DNA of 64,000 nucleotides, taken from positions 3,968,001-4,032,000 of the forward strand of contig NC_057792.1 of assembly GCF_014905175.1 (NCBI RefSeq), in the 5' to 3' direction. The notes beneath the pieces are model-generated. The model saw only the letters and a list, made by a program, of their open reading frames with translations, was not told the DNA's origin and ran no database searches. This document shows, piece by piece, positions 23,232 to 35,337 of the stretch. Each line of letters opens with the position of its first letter. The stretch's first letter is position 1. Origin of the DNA: Aphidius gifuensis. Taxonomy: Eukaryota > Arthropoda > Insecta > Hymenoptera > Braconidae. The position numbers and the translations under genes were made by a program.

Positions 23232-24932
23232 ATGCAAGAAAAAAAACAAACTATTATAAAATGGCCAATTGAAAATTTAAAAAGTCTTGTTGAAGATAAA
23301 AAATCACGTATTTATTGCAAACATGTTAAAAAACATGTAGCATTGCATCCTTATCATTTAAATGATTTTAAAAAAAGTATTGGAGATGTTTTAAGACCTG
23401 GTGTTAATAGTTATGATCCTGAGTAAGTATTGTATTATTTTTTTCAACATTAATATGTATTTAAATTTAGACAAGTTTTTTAAAAAACTTTATATGTCAA
23501 CTTAACCTCATTTTTTTATTGTTAATATTCTAATTTTTATTTAATTTAATTAATTTAGATTGAAAGGACTTGTTTTGGAGTATAAAAATCCCAAGTTAGT
23601 CAGTGAACTTGGTGCTGTATTTTTTGACTCACATTTTATTCATGTTGACATTGAAGCTGAATTTTATACATTTAAACCAAAAGTTGGTTGTAAATTGAAA
23701 GGTTGGTCTTTATCACAGTTTAGTTATTAATTAATTTTTTTGTTTATCTACTGAGTATGTGCATTTGTTAATGTTTATTCAATGTGATTACAGGAATTAT
23801 AAATAAAAAACTTAATGGTCATCTTGGAGCTTTGATTTATCAGACATTTAATGCTTCTATCATTAGTCATGATGAGGATAAAGAATTATGGCAGAAGAGT
23901 GATTTAAGTGTTGGCAATGAAGTCAATTTTATTGTCACACAAATTGACTTGAAGGGTCGTTTGCCTTTTATACGAGGAAGACTTGTAAAAGAAGAAGAAG
24001 AAGAAGAACAAGAGGAAGAGGAAGAAAAAGAAGAGGAAGCACAAGAATTTCCTGCAGAAGAATCAATGGAAAATGAAGCGAAAGATGAATTAGACTCTGA
24101 AAGTTTTGAAAATGATAAGCTTGAAGATGAAAATGCTGAAAAAGAAATTGCTAATGAACTGAAATTAAAGAAGAAAGAAAAATCAAGGCTTAAAAAAGAA
24201 AAGCTAGAAAATCAAGCAAAAGATGAATTAAACTTTGAAAGTTTCGAAAATGATAAACTTGAAGATGAAAATAATAAACTTGAAGATGAAGATGCTGAAA
24301 AAGAAATTGCTAATGAATTAAAATTAAAGAAAAAAGAAAAATCAAGGCTGAAAAAAGAAAAGCTAGAAAATGAACGACTTGAAGAGGAAAGAATTGAAAA
24401 AGAAAATTCTCATAAACTTAAATTGGAAAAAAAAGAAAAATCAAGATTAAAGAAAGAAAAATTAGAAAAAGAAAGATTAGAAAATGAAAAATTAGAAAAA
24501 GAAAAATTAGAACAAGAAAAGTTAGAAATGGAAAATTTAAATAAACAAAAAATGAAAAAAGAAAAATCAAGAATAAAAAAAGAAAAATTAGAAAAAGAAA
24601 GATTAGAAAATGAAAAATTAGAAAAAGAAAAAATTGAACAAGAAAATTTAAATAAATCAAAACCGAAAAAAGAAAAAACAAAAAAAATAAAAAAAGAAAA
24701 AATTGAACAAGAAACATATGATAGTGAATTAGAATTATCAAAAGACGATATTGAAAATATAGAAAATAATAAACATGACGAAGAAAAAATTGTAGATAAA
24801 TCAAGTACAATGAAAATTAAAATAAAAAAAGAAGAAGATGAAGAATATGATGAAAAAATAAAAAATCTCAAACGTGAAAGATCCTCATCACCTGAAAATA
24901 CAAAAAGAAAAAAGCTAAAATTTACAGAATAA
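23232..24932 (+). CDS. POLR1F: DNA-directed RNA polymerase I subunit RPA43
   Basis: Predicted stalk subunit of RNA polymerase I, 490 aa, needed for rRNA gene transcription in the nucleolus. Exons 23232-23422, 23559-23701, 23794-24932, joined in frame. The Rpb7-like N-terminal half spans about residues 25-115 (landmarks VALHPYHLNDFK, VSELGAVFFDSHFIHVDIEAEF), followed by an S1-like OB domain (KLNGHLGALIYQTFNASI, IRGRL). From about residue 188 the protein turns into a long Glu/Lys-rich, probably coiled or disordered tail built from repeated LEKERLENEKLEKEK-like and KKEKSRLKKEKLE-like units. This tail is much longer than the core requires. A decayed copy of exons 1 and 2 lies at 52.96-53.29 kb. 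Confidence 0.95.
24000..24880 (+). repeat. Coding Glu/Lys repeat tract in RPA43
   Basis: Imperfect purine-rich tandem units (GAA, AAA, TTA codons) encode repeated K-x-E-K-S-R-L/I-K-K-E-K-L-E blocks. At least four copies of the block are readable between about 24160 and 24600, two of them nearly identical over about 100 bp (24110-24210 and 24240-24365). The tract creates long shadow frames on the minus strand. Confidence 0.8.
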
Positions 24933-25303
24933 TTTAATAAATAAAATACAATGTAAATTTTTATATAATTAAATTATAATAAATATATAATTAAAATTAT
25001 TTAATTGACGTTTTTTAAAACTAATATCAATGATATTTTTAATAATAAAAAATAACAAACGAAAAAATAGAGTACTGAATATTTAAAAAATTCCATTAAA
25101 CATTTATTAATGTTTAAACAATAATTACTTTATGCTCAAAGTAAAAATTGTTTTTTCACTTAATTATTGGCACATACAAGATAAACAAATAGTTTTTTTT
25201 TTCTTATAAATATATTATATACATAAATACGACTTTGTACTAGATTTTTTCGTTAATTTTTTATGATAAAATATTAATAAACAATTTGACTTTATAAGAG
25301 TAA
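24933..25303. other. Convergent 3' region between RPA43 and cycle
   Basis: The 3' UTRs of the two converging genes meet here. AATAAA signals for RPA43 follow closely after its stop (about 24935-24945). No exon seen. Confidence 0.6.
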
Positions 25304-28300
25304 TTATGGAAGTGGCCATGGTAATCCAGTAAAGTCAGCAGGACCACCAAGACCAGCATCTGCTTCCAAAAGATTCATGAACATTGACATTGTTGCTTCA
25401 TCATTTCCTTCAGATGGTAAAGCATTTGATGATTCACTTATCACTGGTCCACTAATTATTCCCATCATGTCATCCTCCAACTGAGTACTTATATGACTGG
25501 TATAGTTTGATGTTGGATTACTACTACTATTTTCACTTGATATTTCTGATTGATATTGAGTCAAGCATGGTGATGATATTATCATTGTTGATGTTGATGA
25601 TGGTGCTGTTAATGTACAAATCTATCATATAAAAAAAAAAAAAAAAAAATAGCTTTTAATAATCGTAATTTATTAATTGATTATTTAAATACCTCAGAGC
25701 TTTGTATTACATTTTCAAGTGGTGGATTTGTATTGTCAATTGATGATGAATCCTCTTGACGTTTTTGACAATTAATAAATTCATCGTAAATTTTTTTTCC
25801 AATTTTACTGACTTCTACATGACTAGATATTAATCTCTCGAGACCAACATTATCTTGAAATTAATAAATAATTTATATTAACAATATTTTTAATTTTTAA
25901 TTATAAATATATAAATTTTATTACTTTGAGCAAAATAATCATAATTTCCTTGAACACTAGAGCTTTCACATCTTTGTTTAACAACAGAATTTTCAATTAA
26001 TTTATCATCATCATTATTTCTGCAATAAATAATAAATATATTAATATAAAATTTAAAAATATTAATTATTTAAAAATTAATTAATTATTAAACATACAAA
26101 ATTGCTAAATTTTTTGCAACTAAATATTCAATATCTTTACTCCATGGATTTCTAAATGACATCCATTCAGATTGAAGCCTTACATAATTTTCTTCTTTAG
26201 CTCTGAATCTATAAACCTGTGGAAAAAAAATTAAATAATTATATTATTAATTTAGTAAGTAACTTGTTTTTAAAATTAAATAATAAATAATAAATTTTAA
26301 CCTTTGTTTTAACACGTTCTGTTGATGCTAAAGCACGTTTATGTGATTCAGTAAGATGTAATATATCGTCTTCATGATAATACTCATACATACTAGCACC
26401 AATTAATTCTTGTGGTAAAAAACCAAGTACAAGTGTTGCTCTGTTGAAATATTAAGTAAATATTATAATTTTAAATAAACGAATAATTATAATAATATTT
26501 AATTATAAACCTCTGTTCAATGAATATAAATTTTCCATCTAATCCATGTCTTGATACAAATTCAATGGTAGGTTGTCGTGGGGTCGTTGTACCAAGCGAA
26601 AGTGCTAATAATCCAGCTTGAATTCTACCGACAGCAACTAGACAGGATAAATTACTTGCTTCACCATCAATACCCTCATTCTCATGTTCTTGTTCTGTAC
26701 CAATTTTTTCTGGTGTCCAAGATTTTAAATAACCAGTACACTGTATAACACAATATTTCCAATCTAAAAAATAAATAAGAAAAAAATATTATATACATAT
26801 ATATATTTCCAATATTTTTAAAGCACAAAGAAATGTGTTACATATTTTTTACTGTTGATATCATTTTGACCGTGAAAAAAATAAATATATATATGTATAA
26901 TATTTTCAATAGAATTATCAAAGAAAAGTATTTCGATGTTTCGAAATAGCTGATGCGTAAATGCAATTTATTTCTAACACATTTACTTTGAAATATTCTT
27001 TACAATTTTATTCATACGTAATGTCGAGTAATATCATTTTTTTTTTTAGAATTTTATTTAGTAAATTAAAATAAAAATTTATTAAATAGATATTAATTAA
27101 TTACCAGAATTTTGTTGTTTTTTTCTTTTACTACAACCAATTGTTGAATCAGTTTCTTCTTTTATTTGTGATTCACTACTCATTGTGTCAATTTTTCTTC
27201 TCATACGACAAAAAAATGATCTTCTTGCACCTGGACATAGTTTAGATACTCCTTGAGGAAAATCAGTTTTAACAGGAAGCATTGCTATAATAAAAAATTA
27301 AAAAATTTATCTATAAAATTAATTGAATTACAATTTTTATCTATATAAAGTCATAAATAAACACGATAAATATATACTAGAAAATTTTGACATTTATCAA
27401 ACTTGATAGTTGAGAAAAAAAAATTTTAATTAAACTTATAATTATCTTTCTATATTTATTATTATTTTTATTTATTAATAATTATATTTACTTTTAGAAT
27501 CAATAAGTCTTTCTCTTGGTTTTAAATCTGATCGTGAAAATTGTTCCTTCATTTTTTCAACATCTTTTGGATGAAGTATATCAAACATACTTTGACCCAA
27601 TAAATCTTCCTAAAAATTTAAAATTATTAATATTTTCATAAATTAATTAAATCCAAGAAAAAAAAAATAATAATAATACCTGTGAATAATTGAGTATTTT
27701 TGATACTGATTCCGAGACATAAATAATTTCTCCACCTTCACATCCAATGACAAAAACAAAACCCTCAGCAGCCTATTTAAAATAAATGAAATAAAATTTT
27801 AAATTAAAAAATTATTCTCACGTTAATATTAATAATAATAACAACAACACCAACAACACCACAAATATATTATGATCTAGTTGTGTACATAATAAAATGA
27901 TAAATAATCACACAATCAAGTCCAGCGTATTTTGTATTTTTATTGTATATATCTATTGCATAAATAAAAACATTGGAGAGAAAGGAAAAGAAAGGTCGTA
28001 TAGTTTAAACGACTAAACCTCCACTTCTACCAATCAAGATAAAAAATATTTTTCATACATATATACACATAGATTATTTATTAACACTGTGCTGCTTGAA
28101 CCATAACAATTTGGAATTTTGGTATTAACTTGGGTGCGGTCCAGGATACATAATCCAATATGTGTATTATATATTTAATTGTACATAAAATACATTAAAT
28201 TTATGTACAAATATATACATATTGCAAATAGATGTGAAAGCACAAATTTAAAGATTAAAAATAGATAAGAAAAATATTTATTTTATATATATACTGATGA

Positions 28301-31300
28301 GAAAAATTGATAGTAAATAATTTAGATTTAAAGAAAAAAAAATATATAATTATAACGAAAAATTAATAATATTGAATGATATTATAAATTATTGTAATAT
28401 AATTTTTTTTAAATATTTGTAATAGACAAAATAAGAAAATAAAAGAGAGAGAGAGAGGGAGAGACAAGGAGTATTATGCGAAATCAAATGTAACGTTGTG
28501 CAATCAAAAACTTTTGAGTGGTAAACTCGCTAGTTGAGAGAAGTCCTATCGATGCTTGTTTCTGTTCAAAGAAGGAATAACTTGAAGTTTCAAACGTACG
28601 TGGTACTCTACCTTTTATTATTTGACTATTAAACAAGAAGAAAAAGGAAATACTTGCCGTCAACGTCTTGTATCATATATGTTTACTTTAAAATATATTA
28701 TTTACTTTTTTTTTTTTTAAACGATAAATTTTATAAATGTATTTAATTATTAATTCAAATAATTTTATTATTTTATATCATTAATAATTATGTTGATGAT
28801 TAGAAAGTTAATTTTTATGATATTTAAAAATGACTGTGTAATTTATAATTAATAATTAATTTTTATATATTTTATGATTAATTAATTTTCTTTTTTTTTT
28901 TGCTTTGTTTAAAGTTACCTGAAGTATGAGTCTTTTAAGTTCTTGATCACTTATAAATTTTGGTTTATATTGTCCTTTAGTTAATGGATGTGTTGTGCCA
29001 AACATTGTTTTCATATGTTGTACAGCCATTCTAAGTACAGTTAATTTATCTAATTTACGTGACATTGCATAGCACATTGGTACTAAACCTGATAATTCAG
29101 TAATATATGTATTCATTTTGTCTCTTCTTCTTTTTTCAATTTCACTATGATTTTGTCTGAAAATAAAAATAATAAAAAGCTTTAAAAAAGGAAAATTTAA
29201 TTTTTTTTTTAAATATTAAATCCTCTTTGGAGTATTTTGCCCTTGTTATATTTCACCAGACGCGGTTTGTTGGAATCCGCTAACGATATATATACAACGT
29301 CACCAATGAAGCCCACTTGTCACAAGGTCGACGTAGGTCAAGGTCAGAATTTTAATCATCAATTTATCAAATACAAACAATTTTCTAAATATTTCAATTA
29401 TTTTTTTTTTTTTTTCTCAACTTACTTTTTATTGTCAGTACTTGTACGAACTGATTTACTATCATCAGTACCATCATCCATCAGCTCAATGTCTTCTCTA
29501 AAATACAAAAAAAAAAAAAAACAATTAAAAAATAATACACTTAAAAAAAATACTTGAGTGTATATTAAAATAATAATAATAAATTCAAAAGTTTAATTTC
29601 AAGAAATTTCAATGCAATGTTTGTACAGCTTCTCTTGTCGTCATTATTACGCCCTTTCCGGTACATTGAATATATGACAAATATACATACGTTTATACAA
29701 AGTTAACTTTCAGGGGTTTCAAATATATAAATATATTATTTCTTGATAGTTTAATATATTGATGTAAGTATTTATCCCAGGTCAAGAGTAAGCGTCAAGT
29801 AAAGTCATTCAAGCGTATAGTCTTATAGACAAAATTACATCAAAACAATATTCCTTAGAGACTTAATCTAATTTATATTCAAAGATCACTAAATAAACTC
29901 AATTTTAACCCCTTTGATCTCTATAATATTTGTCAATTATAATAATTAATAATTAATTTTTTATTTGAAAATTTTTAAAAAATTACATTACTAATTTTTA
30001 ACTTTAAATAAATATATTATTAAATTTATTGTTTTTTAATCAAGTTGGATATTATTTAAATATAATTTAATTATTATTTATTAATTTATTTATTCAATTG
30101 TAAAAGTACTTACCGATTTGATATTTTTCTTTTGTTTGATACTCCAATATGATCATTGACATTATCACTATTTGAATTTTCACGCTGATAATTACGATGA
30201 TGTTGTCGATGATGATACTGACGACGATTTTGTTGATTACCACGATGATGATTATTATTATTAATATTATTTTTATGTAATATATTTGTATTTCTATTGA
30301 CAAACATTGTCATTGAATTATTTTCAATAATTGATGATGATGATATATCTCTAATTTTTCCAATATTTGTTAAATCATTATTAACACTATGATCATTTTC
30401 AGCAGTTGTAAATGATGACACCAATGATTCTGGTGTGCAGGTTAATGATGCAAGTGTATTATCACTTTGAATTATCACATTGTCAATTCTATCACTATAA
30501 AATTTATAATAAAAATAATATATAGAAAAATTAAATTTCATAACAAGTAATATCAATATTATTTTTTATCATTAATTAATTTTAAATATGACCCAACAGT
30601 AGTAAGCACAGGGTCATCATCATGAAAGATTCACCAAGGACAACAACTTGATTTTTGCTCGATATACAATATGCATTTAAACTTAATGCACTTACAACAC
30701 ATTCAGACAAGTTCCGCGTATATTTATCATGACGCAATACTTTTTTCTTATAAAAATTATACTAATAACAATAACAATCTTAAATAAAAAAAAATAGCTA
30801 AACGATATAAGTATGTATATAAATATTTAATGTACAAATGTATAAATTCATCGAACAATCTCGATTATATTTCTACAGCAAAGATAAAATAAAATTTGAT
30901 TATAATATTAAAATTTTCAATAGATCATATTTATAATTTAAAAAAAAAAAAAAAATTGAAAATTAATGGAAATTATTTAAATTTATATTTGAATTATTTA
31001 CTTGCTTCTTTTTTTTTTCTATCATGTATCGTTTACAAAAATAAAATAAAACGTTTAGTTGATTTTATTTGTGGTGTATTAAATAGCTGATTTATTTATT
31101 TATTTATTTATTTGAATTGTTGAATGCATTGAATTAAAAAAAAAAAAAAAACATAGTATCACTAGCATCGGTTCATGACTAATCTATCTTTCTCTGTCTA
31201 TCTTGGGTGGCTCTGCACGATAGTTTACTTTTTTATAAAATACATTTATAAAGTTGCATAATGCAGTAGTTAAGAATCAAGATACTTTTTAAACGTGTGT

Positions 31301-32498
31301 ATGTTTTTATGCAGACATAGTCTATTATACTTGTCGTAGATTTTTTTTAAATTTTATTTCATGACTCGTAACTGACCCGGTACTTTAACAGCAGTGTCAT
31401 GTAGATTATCGTTAGTGTTATATTTTCGAAATCGAAACAAAAGTAGTATTTAATTGTTGAATATATATATTGTTTTTTTTTTTTAAATTAATAAACATTT
31501 GTTTTAAATTTTAAAATAGAAAATATATTATAAAACTTACTTTGGTAGTGCAGCAAGATTATAGTAAGTACGTTGTTGTTGTTGTTGATGTTGTAGTTGC
31601 TGTTGTAGTTGTTGTTGATTTTGATGTTCATTATCATGATCATCAAGATAAAAATTTGTATTGTCAATTGATGATGTTATAATATTGTGATTTTGTTGAT
31701 ATTCAACTGGCTCATTATGAACAATTTGTCTGAGTCCATCCAATGATATATATCCTGGAGGTTCTTGAGCAGCATGAAAGAGCTGATCATAGCTCTGGGC
31801 CATGTCTTGTGCAACCATTTCTTTTTCTTTATTATTATTTATATTTTTATTAGCGAAATTAAAATTATTATTATTATTAATTTCATTGTTAATTTTTATA
31901 ATATTGTGCTCTGTTTTTAAGTTGTTGTTAATGTGCTGATTGTTAAATGTGATTTTATCAGTTGTTGGATTTTTATCAATGTTACAAAATGACAAATCAT
32001 CAATAAAATTTCCTTCTTTACTCGGGGAAAATTCGTTTTCTTCTGTAAACATTAAAAAGCTTGTTATTTTTTTTTTTTTATTAAATTGAATAATAAATAA
32101 TAGATAGAATTAAAAATAAAAAAAATAAATTTAATCCAGTTTGTATTATGTAGACACACAGCAGCTTAGTGTAATTGATAAAAAAAGAAAAAATTCACAT
32201 GAACTTGTAACGACAAAGAAGTCATATTAAATAAAATTTTATAATATTTATAAAATCATAAATAAACTTTTGTATTATTTTTTTTTAATTACTATATAAT
32301 TAATTATTATATCACGTGATATTTAAATGATTTAATGCACTTTAATTATCTTTAAAAAAAAAGATAAAAATTATTTACAATATCTCAATGATAATTATCC
32401 TTATCAAGAGTAATAAATTTAAAATATTTATTTAACAACATGCAGAATGAGAAAATAATAATTAATGTTGATATTTTCTTACCAAAAATATCGAACAT
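25304..32498 (-). CDS. cyc: Circadian bHLH-PAS transcription factor CYCLE (BMAL1 orthologue)
   Basis: Partner of CLOCK in the E-box-binding activator of the circadian loop; nuclear, 894 aa predicted. Exons: 32483-32498, 31541-32042, 30114-30494, 29426-29497, 28919-29156, 27680-27772, 27492-27609, 27105-27284, 26511-26763, 26302-26440, 26098-26216, 25925-26019, 25693-25853, 25304-25621. The bHLH domain (about 324-380) begins QNHSEIEKRRRDKMN and includes MSRKLDKLTVLRMAVQHMKT. PAS-A spans about 403-510 and PAS-B about 600-705 (YLPQELIGASMYEYYHEDD). The C-terminus EADAGLGGP..FTGLPWPLP matches the BMAL1 transactivation region absent from Drosophila CYC. An unusually long Asn/Gln/His-rich N-terminal extension of about 320 residues comes first. 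The start was chosen at 32498 because MFDIF joins the next exon in phase; a start within exon 31541-32042 is possible. Confidence 0.95.
28443..28462. repeat. GA dinucleotide repeat in a cycle intron
   Basis: Short AG/GA microsatellite with one interruption, in the intron between the bHLH and PAS-A exons. A GAGA-factor-like binding tract is conceivable, but it may be a plain microsatellite. Confidence 0.7.
29322..29347 (+). promoter_or_regulatory. Nuclear-receptor half-site cluster in a cycle intron
   Basis: Within about 25 bp lie AAGGTCG, TAGGTCA and AGGTCA, the last two directly adjoining as TAGGTCAAGGTCA. This fits both an ROR/REV-ERB element (insect HR3/E75) and the FTZ-F1 site TCAAGGTCA. 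It lies in a GC-richer patch (about 29240-29347) of the intron before the bHLH exon. Another AGGTCA occurs at 29779-29784 in the next intron upstream. Motif evidence only. Confidence 0.5.
31086..31114. repeat. ATTT tetranucleotide repeat in a cycle intron
   Basis: About six copies of TTTA/ATTT in the intron between the two N-terminal cycle exons. No function implied. Confidence 0.75.
32313..32318. promoter_or_regulatory. CACGTG E-box, cycle intron 1
   Basis: Perfect palindromic E-box within the first coding intron of cycle, one of three in 510 bp at the gene's 5' end. This is the canonical CLOCK-CYCLE binding core. Confidence 0.5.
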
Positions 32499-32502
32499 CC
32501 AA

Positions 32503-32508
32503 CACGTG
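32503..32508. promoter_or_regulatory. CACGTG E-box immediately upstream of the cycle start codon
   Basis: Perfect E-box five bases upstream of the proposed ATG (32498), within the presumed 5' UTR or promoter. Confidence 0.5.
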
Positions 32509-32816
32509 GTATTGTCAAGTAACTATGCATCGTCGAAATCACCTCGTTCAACAAATTTTATTCACAATCATATTAAAATAAAATTCTATCTGTATCACAA
32601 TAAAAAAATTAACAATAAACATTGTTTAAATTAGTTAATTTTTTTTTTTTTTTTAATATTTCAAATAAAACAAAAGAGACACTTAAAAAAAAATTATTTA
32701 AAAAAATGAATAACAATAGATTTAACTTGAGATGATGAATTAAATAAATACAACGAGAAAACAGAAAGGTGTAGTTGTTGTGACCACGATAGACAGAAGC
32801 AACTAGAACAAGTTAC

Positions 32817-32822
32817 CACGTG
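32817..32822. promoter_or_regulatory. CACGTG E-box upstream of cycle
   Basis: Third perfect E-box, about 320 bp upstream of the start codon. A GC-richer stretch (32875-32935) lies slightly further upstream and could include the promoter. Confidence 0.5.
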
Positions 32823-35337
32823 TTTATGCAAGTTATAAAATTGTATGTGAATATAAGTGAATAGAGTATTTTATATTATCGTTACCGCGCCTGAGTAAAA
32901 CCGCAGGTGGGAGTGACTTAAACCGCCCTGTTAAAATTTCAACTTCTCTGATATGCGAATCATCCCCTACCAAATGTAATATTTATTAAAATATAGAGGG
33001 GATTATATTGTTGTACATCGTTTAATATCCACACCCACAATTTAACCATCCACTAACATTCATTCAAAATTTTACTCATTAGCTAAAATATATATATTCA
33101 TTTACCTCTTGGATAATTATTATTTCAAATTTAACCATCACAAACATGGACTCTTGATAACAATACATCTGAATCACCATAATGATACACAATTTTAAAT
33201 CCTTTTTTTTTTTATGACAATCCATTGTCTTCCTTATTCAATTTATTGATTTTTTTTTTTTTTCAATAAATAAATAAATAAATAATAAATAACAAAAGGT
33301 ATACATATAAACTTGAGCGGGGTTATACAGTCCTTTTGAAACTTTTGTTTTTCGAAATATATTATGTAATGTCTTCAAGATGTTTCGAAATACGTGAAAT
33401 ATTTTTTTCTCTATTCTTTTTTTCTTTTCATTGATATATAAAAAAATTTTTTTATTATATTTGTCAATGGTATTGCTGCTTGAAAATAAACTGTGTGTAA
33501 TGCAATTTTTTTTTTTTGCTTTGATGTTAACTTTTGATTGGATCAAGTTGAGGATTAAAAAAATTTTTGGTATTTACTGATTATTTAGAGATCATTAATT
33601 AGTGTTAATCAATGCATTTTGATGCGTTTTAATCCTCTATGACGCACTGCAACGATCATTAACGTGTGTTTGAAGTTACCACGTTTATACCCTTGTGTCC
33701 CTTTTCTTTGTAATGACGATTCAACCAATTAAATATGATCATTATAAATATTTTTTTTTTTTACATTTATTATCTGAAATATTATAAATATTAAATTTAT
33801 TATTATTTATTATTGTACTATTGATTAAATAAATAATTGTATTTATTTTTAATAACTTACTTGTTGATAAAATTGTTTATTTTATTTTTTTTTCTAACGA
33901 GAAAAAAAAACAAATAAAATTGATCCAACGAAATTCGAAACTTTAATTATCTTTTACTCTTATTATTTTCTGGGTTTTATTTTTACAAATCAATATTGGC
34001 TATTTTTTTTCTTCTTCTTTTCGATTCTTTGATGATTGGTAAAGTGACACTGGTCAGAAGAAACCACTCAACCCTAAACTACCTGATTTATTTATTTATC
34101 TTAATTTTTCGATAAATATATAAATAATTTGCAGAAAAGCAAGTATCAATATTTCTTTTTTTTCTTTCAATAAAAATTTTAATTAATTTTCAAGATCAAC
34201 GATGCATATTTTAACTTGTAATCAACCCTTTTTATTCATTCAACTTCGATAATTGGTAAGAAATTAATTGTCTCCAGTTGTAAAAAATAAAAATAATAAG
34301 AAAATATTTTCTTGCTAAAATAATTTAAAAGTAAATGCATTAATTATTTAATATAAAATCTATTACTGTCGTATTGATGATCACAAAAAAAGGGGAAAAT
34401 AATCCTGAATTTCCAGTTGCGTAATTGAAGCGGATAATGCGAGTCATACAGCAATTTGACCCAAGCGAGTTATGTAAACGACGTATAAACAGACTGCATT
34501 TGACGGATCTCATCTCATTTCTCAATAAATTCTCTTTATCATATATTTCCTTTATTTAATTTTTTTTTCATAATATTGTTATAATCTTGTTGTCTCATCA
34601 CTGTCCCTTTTCATTACCAATACAAACACAAATTTTACCTAATCATATTTTCCATTTTAAACTTCATATAAAAAGACAAATGAAATACAAGTACATTGAT
34701 AAATAAAATTTACATTCATTGAATGTATTGTTTTAATTGATGAGTCAACAATACATGTGGCTTATTCAATTTAAAATATAATATTCTTATCATCAAAATT
34801 ATTCAGCTATAAAATTTTCTGTTCAACATTTTGAAAACGATTTTATTGTTTATTTGTTCTCTATTAAATCCATTTATTTTCAATTGTATTATTAATATTT
34901 TACTCTGTTAAATAAATTTATTATATTATTTTAATTATTATAATGATAAAAAGAGTATTGAATAAAATTGGTTTAGCTGATTTTATAAATTGTTACACAA
35001 CGAATTATTGAATTTACAAACTTGATTTGTTTATTTAAAAAAAACAAATTCATTCATACGTTTTGTATAAATTTGTAATAAATATTTATCATGTTTTTTT
35101 TTTTTTTATCAACTATTATTGCTTAAATCTTTAACTAATTATATCTTTTTTTTTTGTTGTCGTTTAAACAATTTATTTAATAATTATTAATTTATAATAA
35201 TTAATGCAATTTTAATACGTCAAATAATTACAAACTATCAAGTCAAATTTATATTATTAATTATTTATTTTGTACTTACTGAATACATTGAATGATTAAT
35301 CTTTTTTTTAAATAATTTTTTCGTTTATATATTATGT

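Larger units (their letters stand above)
32499..35337. other. 5' flank of cycle and intergenic DNA up to NOSIP
   Basis: No coding exon supported. It holds two of the three E-boxes, a GC-richer patch at 32875-32935 (possible core promoter), a patch at 33625-33700, and an unexplained island at 34420-34520. The remainder is AT-rich with long T-runs. Confidence 0.5.

Noticed and set aside
24410..24871. Ser/Phe/Leu-rich frames antisense to RPA43
   Set aside because: They are shadows of the Glu/Lys codon repeats of the real gene.
33238..33546. 102-codon minus-strand frame upstream of cycle
   Set aside because: Lys/Ile/Phe-rich translation typical of random AT-rich DNA, with no motif or splice support.
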